Positions 50,870 to 56,217 of a stretch of 56,217 nt of DNA are shown in pieces (position 1 is the first letter of the stretch; each line of letters opens with the position of its first letter). Location of the stretch: the NCBI GenBank assembly GCA_017549565.1, contig JAFYUI010000021.1:1-56217 (forward strand), written 5' to 3'. Source of the DNA: Clostridia bacterium. GTDB lineage: Bacteria; Bacillota; Clostridia; Oscillospirales; Acutalibacteraceae. The position numbers and the translations under genes were made by a program. The notes under the pieces were generated by a model. It was not told the origin of the DNA. It did no database searches and saw only the letters and a program-made list of their open reading frames with translations.

Positions 50870-52294
50870 ATGAAAAAGATTCTTGTAGCACTTCTCCTCA
50901 TTCTTACTATCTGTCTCGGCATGGTATCAATGGCCGGCTGTGGCGGAAAGAAAGAAGAACCCAAGTTTGAACTTGAGCAAGGTATCACCTATGACGGTAG
51001 CGAAGTAGAAATTACTTTCTATCACACAATGGGTGCTAACCTCCGCGGCGTACTTGATAAGTACATTGCAAAGTTCAACGAGCTTTACCCCAAAATCAAA
51101 ATCACCCACTCACAAGTAGGTAGCTACGACGATGTACGCGATAAAATCGCTACCGAGCTTACCGTAGGCAATCAACCCAATATTGCTTACTGCTACCCCG
51201 ACCACGTTGCCCTTTACAACCTTGCAGGCGCTGTTGTAACTCTTGATGAGCTTATCGCAAGCAAAGCAGAAGTAAAGCGTGCTGACGGCACAACCGAAAC
51301 TCTTGGTCTTACCGATGAGCAAATCGATGACTTCATCGATGCTTATTACAAAGAAGGTACCGAATTTGAAGGCGGCAAAATGCACACATTACCTCTTTCA
51401 AAATCTACCGAAGTTCTTTACTACAACAAGACCTTCTTCGACAAGCATGGCTTAAAGGTTCCAACTACTTGGGACGAAATGGAAGACGTTTGCGCTAAAA
51501 TCTTAAAGATTGACCCCAAGTGCATTCCTCTCGGCTACGACTCAGAAGCTAACTGGTTCATCACAATGACCGAACAGTTAAAGACACCTTACACTTCTGC
51601 TACAGGCGACCACTTCCTCTTTAACACAAAAGAAAACCAAGCTTTTGTTAAGAGATTTGCTGAATGGCACAAGAAGGGTTATGTAACCACTGAAGAAATC
51701 TATGGTTCTTACACATCAGGTCTTTTCACCAACCTTAAGGAAACCGAAGCTCGTTCATATATGTGTATCGGTTCATCAGCTGGTGCTTCTTACCAACGTC
51801 CTACTAAGGATGCTAACGGTAAATATCCTTTTGATGTAGGCATCACCACCATTCCTCAGGCAGATGCATCTAACAAGAAGGTTATCTCTCAAGGTCCTTC
51901 ACTTTGCATCTTCAACGGTACCGAACAAGAAGTTTTGGCTTCTTGGCTCTTTGCTAAGTACCTCACCACAACTGTTGAATTCCAAGCTGAATTCTCAATG
52001 ATTTCAGGTTATGTTCCTGTAATCGAATCTGTTTCTGAACACCCCGTATATTCTAACTTCATTAAGACCGCTAACGGCGGCGACAACATTACAGCTCTTT
52101 CTGCTAAGGTTTGTCTTGACCAAAAGGATGCTTACTATGTATCACCTGCATTCAACGGCTCATCTGAAGCTCGTGACCAGGTTGGTCAGCTTTTACAGTA
52201 CTGCATGGTACAATGCAAGACCGCAAAAGACGTTGACGCTATGATTGACAAGGCATTTAAAGATGCTGTTGCCGAATGTGAATATATGTCATAA
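50870..52294 (+). CDS. Extracellular solute-binding lipoprotein, UgpB-like
   Basis: This 474-residue protein has a lipobox SMAGC (Cys about residue 24), then the SBP_bac_1/8 fold: ITFYHTMGANLRGVLDKYIA near the start of the mature domain, and STEVLYYNKTFFDKHGLKVP with the typical VPTTWDE. The FYHTMG motif is shared with UgpB-like proteins, which bind glycerol-phosphate or related phosphorylated ligands. The ligand is unknown; context suggests a nucleoside, nucleotide or (deoxy)ribose compound. It starts at ATG 50870, behind AAAGGA. Confidence 0.88.
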   Translation: MKKILVALLLILTICLGMVSMAGCGGKKEEPKFELEQGITYDGSEVEITFYHTMGANLRGVLDKYIAKFNELYPKIKITHSQVGSYDDVRDKIATELTVGNQPNIAYCYPDHVALYNLAGAVVTLDELIASKAEVKRADGTTETLGLTDEQIDDFIDAYYKEGTEFEGGKMHTLPLSKSTEVLYYNKTFFDKHGLKVPTTWDEMEDVCAKILKIDPKCIPLGYDSEANWFITMTEQLKTPYTSATGDHFLFNTKENQAFVKRFAEWHKKGYVTTEEIYGSYTSGLFTNLKETEARSYMCIGSSAGASYQRPTKDANGKYPFDVGITTIPQADASNKKVISQGPSLCIFNGTEQEVLASWLFAKYLTTTVEFQAEFSMISGYVPVIESVSEHPVYSNFIKTANGGDNITALSAKVCLDQKDAYYVSPAFNGSSEARDQVGQLLQYCMVQCKTAKDVDAMIDKAFKDAVAECEYMS

Positions 52295-52317
52295 TTTTTC
52301 TTTGAGGAAATAAACTT

Positions 52318-53658
52318 ATGAACAACTTCAGAAAAATCAGTGCGATAGTGCTGCTTATATGTGTTGTTTTAACTTCTCTTGTTGCCTGCGGTGAAAAACC
52401 CGCAGGTAACGAGGGTGGCAATGGCAAGTTTATTGACTATGCCGGCGAAGTTAAGCTTGATTTAAAGGGCGCTAACAACACCGTTGAGGTTAAAGTTAAA
52501 CAACTCATTGACGGCGACACTACACACTTCTACATTGATGACGCCTCTTTTGAGGGCGATGTCATCAAGGCCCGTTATCTTGCGGTTAACACACCCGAAT
52601 CAACAGGCCAAATTGAAGAATGGGGCAAAACCGCTTCAAACTTCACAAAAGAAAAGCTTTCAAATGCTAAAAGCATTGTAATTGAAAGTGAGGACAGCGG
52701 CTGGAACGCTGACTCTACCGGCGAAAGATATCTTCTTTGGATTTGGTATCAAACCGAAGAAGGCGGCGAATACCGCAACTTAAATATTGAACTTTTGCAG
52801 GAAGGTCTTGCAATCGCATCGGCTACCTCTTCCACTAAATACGGTGAAATTGGTATAAAAGCGATTGACCAAGCCAAAGAACATAAAAAGCATATTTATT
52901 CGGGCGAGAAGGACCCTAACTTCTACTATGGCGGTTGCATTGAGTTAACACTTAAAGAGCTTCGCGCTAACCCCGAAAAATATACAAATAAAACCGTTGC
53001 CTTTACAGGTGTTATCACCAAAAATAAAGGTCAGCAGGTTTATATTGAGGAATTTGACGAAGAAACCAATATGTACCACGGTATTGCGGTTTACTACGGC
53101 TTTAACCTCAAATACGGTCTCGGCGATATATTGCAGCCCGGCAACAAGGTAAGAATGGTTGGCTCGATGCAATATTACGAGGCAGGCGATTCATATCAAA
53201 TAGCCGACCTTGACTATGATATGATGAACCCGACCGACCCAAGCAAAGTAATGCTTATCGAATCAGGTCATAAACCCGCGTGGGTTGCAACAACCCCCGA
53301 AAAATTTGCCAAAGGCAAGGTAGATGTTACTATCATTGAAAATGATGAAGAAACCATTAAGGAATTTGATTATTCAAAGCTTGCGATTGGTTCTTCAATT
53401 TCGATGAAAAACTTAACTGTCAAGAACGTTTACACCACCAATAATGGTGGCGACAGCGACGGTGCTATGACACTTACCTGTACAGCAGGCGGTACACAAA
53501 TTTCCGTTCGTACAGTTGTGTTAACCGACAAAAACGGCAAAACAGTTAAGGCAGACTATTTTGAAGGCAAAACGATTGATGTCAAAGGCATAGTTGATAC
53601 CTTTGACGGTAAATCACAAATCCAACTGCTCTCAATTGACGATGTGACTGTTCGTTAA
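52318..53658 (+). CDS. Lipoprotein with staphylococcal-nuclease-like domain and OB folds
   Basis: This 446-residue protein has a lipobox SLVAC (Cys about residue 24). Residues about 55-200 form an SNase domain: DGDTTHFYI, KARYLAVNTPE (Arg and Glu matching SNase R35 and E43), then GERYLLWIWY (Arg matching R87), NIELLQEGLA. All three catalytic residues appear to be present. Two OB-fold-like regions follow (about 215-315 and 340-446, with KTVAFTGVITKNKGQQVYIEE and KTIDVKGIVDTFDGKSQIQL), which may bind nucleic acid. It is predicted to be a surface-anchored nuclease encoded with an importer and opposite a deo operon. Confidence 0.8.
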   Translation: MNNFRKISAIVLLICVVLTSLVACGEKPAGNEGGNGKFIDYAGEVKLDLKGANNTVEVKVKQLIDGDTTHFYIDDASFEGDVIKARYLAVNTPESTGQIEEWGKTASNFTKEKLSNAKSIVIESEDSGWNADSTGERYLLWIWYQTEEGGEYRNLNIELLQEGLAIASATSSTKYGEIGIKAIDQAKEHKKHIYSGEKDPNFYYGGCIELTLKELRANPEKYTNKTVAFTGVITKNKGQQVYIEEFDEETNMYHGIAVYYGFNLKYGLGDILQPGNKVRMVGSMQYYEAGDSYQIADLDYDMMNPTDPSKVMLIESGHKPAWVATTPEKFAKGKVDVTIIENDEETIKEFDYSKLAIGSSISMKNLTVKNVYTTNNGGDSDGAMTLTCTAGGTQISVRTVVLTDKNGKTVKADYFEGKTIDVKGIVDTFDGKSQIQLLSIDDVTVR

Positions 53659-53686
53659 TAAAGATAAATTAGGAGGAGTAAAAACC

Positions 53687-56217
53687 ATGAAAAAACTTTT
53701 AGCGTTACTTCTCGTTCTCGTGCTCTGCGTATCATGCTTTGCAGCATGTAAGGGCAAGGTAGAAGAGAAGCCTGTCGAGAATTCAAAACCGACAGCTGTT
53801 GTATATGACGTTGAAGATGCTGCGGCATACCTCAAGAACATGTACAAAAAATACCTTGTAGAAACCGAAACTGCGGCTGACTACACTTTGGTTTCACAGG
53901 TAATGAAGGGTGGCGTTGTTTACAAGGTAACTTGGACAACCGACCGCAATGACATTAAGGTTATTGAAGATGCAGAAAACAAGCAGGTTAAAATCGACCT
54001 TAACGAAAAAACCAAGGTTGACATTAAATACACCTTGACTGCAACTATTACCGACCCCGATGGCAAAACCGCAACCCTTACCTTTGAACTTAAAGTTCCA
54101 AAATATGTTCTTTCAAGCTGGAAAGAATATATGGCTATGGAAGCCGGCAAGGCAGTTGTAGTTGAAGGTTATGTTGCTGCTGTTCACGCTCCGTCTGAAG
54201 GCAACAAATATAACACACTTTATCTCCACGATGTAAACAACGAAGGTGGCTATTATGTATATTCAATGGCTGATAGCAAAGACCTCGTTAAAGACTTAGG
54301 CATTAAGAAGGGTATGTTAGTATCTGTTACAGGTACTAAGGATATCTATAGCGGCACACACGAAATCAAAGATGCTTCTGTAAACATTCTTGACACCAAG
54401 GTTGTTGACTTAGCTCCACTTGATATTACCGCTGCTTATAAGAATGCTACCTCTCTTAAAGACACTGCATTAACCGACAAGCTCGGTATGCTTGTTACCA
54501 TTAAGGGCGTTGAAATTACTGACCAAGACCTTTCAGAAAAATCAATGTACTTAAACTTCAAGCTTGCAGGTCTTACCACCTATGTTCGTGTATATGCTAC
54601 CGACTGCCCTGTAAGCGTTACTGATGCAGGTCAAAAGAGCATTATTGCTGAACACGGCAAGAAGAAGGGCTATGAAGCTGATGTTACCGGTGTTGTTGTA
54701 ATGTACAGCGGCGCTATCTATCTTAACCCTGTTTCTGACACACCTTTCGATTATGGTAAGAAGATTGAAAGAACACCCGCACAAATGGTTGATGTTGAAA
54801 TCGAAGATACTAAATTCGACAAAGACATTACCGTTAACAAGACCATTACCCTCCCCTTAAAGGGTAAATCTTATGAAGATGTTGTAATCACTTGGAAATC
54901 TAACAGCGATGCTATCGAAATCGTTGACGGCAAAGCAAAGATTACACTTCAAGCTGAAGCTACAACCGCTTCTATTACAGGTACCTACACATTAGGCACC
55001 ATCAGCAAGGAAGCAACCTTTACATTCAACCTTGCTAAGAAGTCTACTGTTGTTCCAATGGAAGTTACTGCTCCCGTTGTTGGCACAGCATATAAACTCT
55101 TCACATTGCAAGAAAACCTTGGTGGTTATTACTACTTTGCAGGCGACTATTCTGATGATAGAAAACAATATGGTAAATCAACAAACGATGTAAACGGCGC
55201 TGTTGATGTTGTACTTGAAGCTGCTGCAGGCGGTAAATATTACCTCACCACAGGCGAAGGCAAGGACAAGAAGTACATTACTATCGTTGCTACTACCGGT
55301 ACAGATAAGGATGGCAATGCAAAGTCTTACACTAACTTCCACCTTACTGCAACCAAACCCGCAGATGCATTTGCATTTAACACAACCTATAACACACTCA
55401 CAATGTCTATCGTTGACCCGCTCAGCAAGAAGACAAACGAGTACTACATGGGTACCTACGGCACCTATGACACATTTAGTGCAAGTATTATTTCTTACGC
55501 TGCAACCTCATTCCCATCACACCTTGGCACTATCGTAGATACCACCAAGATTTCTGATGCTGATAAGATTGCAAAAGAAAAAGAATCACTTGAAATTTCT
55601 AAGAATGCATTCACATCTAACGAAACTATCGACCTTAAGGTTGTAGGCACAATCTACGACGATGTTACAATCGCTTGGGCATCTGACAACGCTTGTGCAA
55701 CAGTTTCAGGTGGTAAATTAACCGTTAAACTTCAAGATGAAGCACAAACTGTTAAGCTTACTGCTACCCTTACCTGCGGCACAACTACCGCTACTAAGGA
55801 ATTCGAAATCACAGTTGATGCTAAACCTTCTGACCTTTATGCTCCAATCTTCACAAGCGCACCTGTTGAAGGCAAAGCTTATAAGTTCGCTCTTACACAA
55901 GCTAAGCTTGGCAAGGTTCTTTATGTTAACGGCGGTGTAAACGGCAGATACCTCACCACCACCGAAAAGATTACTGACGCTGCTGATGTTTATGTTGAAG
56001 CTGCAACAGGCGGTTACAAGTTCTACATCTTAGTAGAAGATGCTAAACAATACATCACTGTTTACAACAACGACGAAGGCAAGCTTTCTGTTAAGTATGA
56101 TGCAGCAGGCACTTCAGTTTACACCTATGTTAAGGAAACTAACTGCTGGAAGACCACCATGGACGGTACTGACTATTACATTGGTACTTACAATGACTTT
56201 AACACCATGAGTGCTTC
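53687..56217 (+). CDS. Large surface lipoprotein with OB-like and Ig-like repeats, 3' end beyond window
   Basis: The ATG at 53687 follows AGGAGGAG. The open frame runs 843 codons to the edge. It has a signal peptide with lipobox SCFAAC (Cys about residue 21), two N-terminal Ig/OB-like parts (including MVTIKGVEITDQDL and ADVTGVVVMYSGAIYLNPV), atrophied bacterial Ig-like modules (around residues 365-450 and 625-700, with VTIAWASDNACATVSGG), and a repeated module of about 170 residues whose copies end YYMGTYGTYDTFSAS and YYIGTYNDFNTMSAS. It is probably a surface adhesin or substrate-binding partner of the nuclease. No catalytic motif is seen. Confidence 0.75.
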   Translation, partial: MKKLLALLLVLVLCVSCFAACKGKVEEKPVENSKPTAVVYDVEDAAAYLKNMYKKYLVETETAADYTLVSQVMKGGVVYKVTWTTDRNDIKVIEDAENKQVKIDLNEKTKVDIKYTLTATITDPDGKTATLTFELKVPKYVLSSWKEYMAMEAGKAVVVEGYVAAVHAPSEGNKYNTLYLHDVNNEGGYYVYSMADSKDLVKDLGIKKGMLVSVTGTKDIYSGTHEIKDASVNILDTKVVDLAPLDITAAYKNATSLKDTALTDKLGMLVTIKGVEITDQDLSEKSMYLNFKLAGLTTYVRVYATDCPVSVTDAGQKSIIAEHGKKKGYEADVTGVVVMYSGAIYLNPVSDTPFDYGKKIERTPAQMVDVEIEDTKFDKDITVNKTITLPLKGKSYEDVVITWKSNSDAIEIVDGKAKITLQAEATTASITGTYTLGTISKEATFTFNLAKKSTVVPMEVTAPVVGTAYKLFTLQENLGGYYYFAGDYSDDRKQYGKSTNDVNGAVDVVLEAAAGGKYYLTTGEGKDKKYITIVATTGTDKDGNAKSYTNFHLTATKPADAFAFNTTYNTLTMSIVDPLSKKTNEYYMGTYGTYDTFSASIISYAATSFPSHLGTIVDTTKISDADKIAKEKESLEISKNAFTSNETIDLKVVGTIYDDVTIAWASDNACATVSGGKLTVKLQDEAQTVKLTATLTCGTTTATKEFEITVDAKPSDLYAPIFTSAPVEGKAYKFALTQAKLGKVLYVNGGVNGRYLTTTEKITDAADVYVEAATGGYKFYILVEDAKQYITVYNNDEGKLSVKYDAAGTSVYTYVKETNCWKTTMDGTDYYIGTYNDFNTMSA

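Overview
The window looks like a chromosome segment of an anaerobic, spore-forming-lineage Firmicute, probably an uncultured gut Clostridia (Oscillospirales-like). This is inferred from strong AGGAGG ribosome sites, sigma-A promoters, a Rex repressor, two [FeFe]-hydrogenase-type proteins, a SpoIVFB-like protease, a SpoIIID remnant and the gene families present. No 16S or other lineage marker is in the window, so the assignment is soft.

Region A (1-15.5 kb) is accessory DNA with mobile-element character. On the minus strand it holds the 5' 1,559 codons of a giant Rhs/YD-repeat protein that runs off the window, an orphan Rhs C-terminal tip with a papain-like domain, a membrane-anchored putative immunity protein, and a large serine recombinase preceded by a 54-codon gene. 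Next is a tightly coupled seven-gene operon of unknown product: regulator, nucleotidyltransferase, thymidylate-kinase-like protein, acyl carrier protein, BtrH-like protein, acyl-AMP ligase, CYTH. It is followed by a Com-like zinc ribbon and a plus-strand ImmR/ImmA pair. A truncated spoIIID marks the right edge. Three copies of a TGACA-N5-TGTCA palindrome precede the regulator, the recombinase operon and the rhs gene, which suggests one regulon.

Region B (15.6-33.7 kb) appears to be one very long minus-strand operon of 17 genes driven by a promoter at 33.6 kb. Its order is rex, two [2Fe-2S] thioredoxin-like ferredoxins, a PAS-bearing sensory [FeFe]-hydrogenase homologue, a SpoIIE-type phosphatase, a catalytic-type [FeFe] hydrogenase, malate dehydrogenase, fumarase, hdrB, hdrC, hdrA, floxD/mvhD, two Fe-S proteins (floxC/floxB-like), floxA, a soluble fumarate reductase (FrdB, FrdA) and an AspT/YidE-type carrier. 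Read together it encodes oxaloacetate -> malate -> fumarate -> succinate plus an NADH-linked HdrABC-Flox flavin-based bifurcation module. The natural hypothesis is an electron-bifurcating NADH:ferredoxin/fumarate reductase. It is the strongest candidate for a new system here.

Region C (33.7-41.9 kb) is mostly housekeeping: a radical-SAM pair (TIGR03960/TIGR03936 types), a minimal M50 protease with a small membrane partner, a YgiQ-type radical-SAM protein, a small secreted-protein operon headed by a 43-residue peptide, tRNA-Thr(CGU), an XRE regulator, and a 380-bp element made almost entirely of nested hairpins with terminal inverted repeats.

Region D (41.9-56.2 kb) is a divergon. On the minus strand is a nucleoside salvage/catabolism operon (deoC, deoD, deoB, cdd, pdp, tdk). 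On the plus strand are an RDD membrane protein, a CUT1-type ABC importer (ATPase, two permeases, binding lipoprotein), a lipoprotein with an apparently intact staphylococcal-nuclease-type domain and OB folds, and a large OB/Ig-like repeat lipoprotein that runs off the end. Together these suggest a locus for scavenging extracellular nucleic acid.
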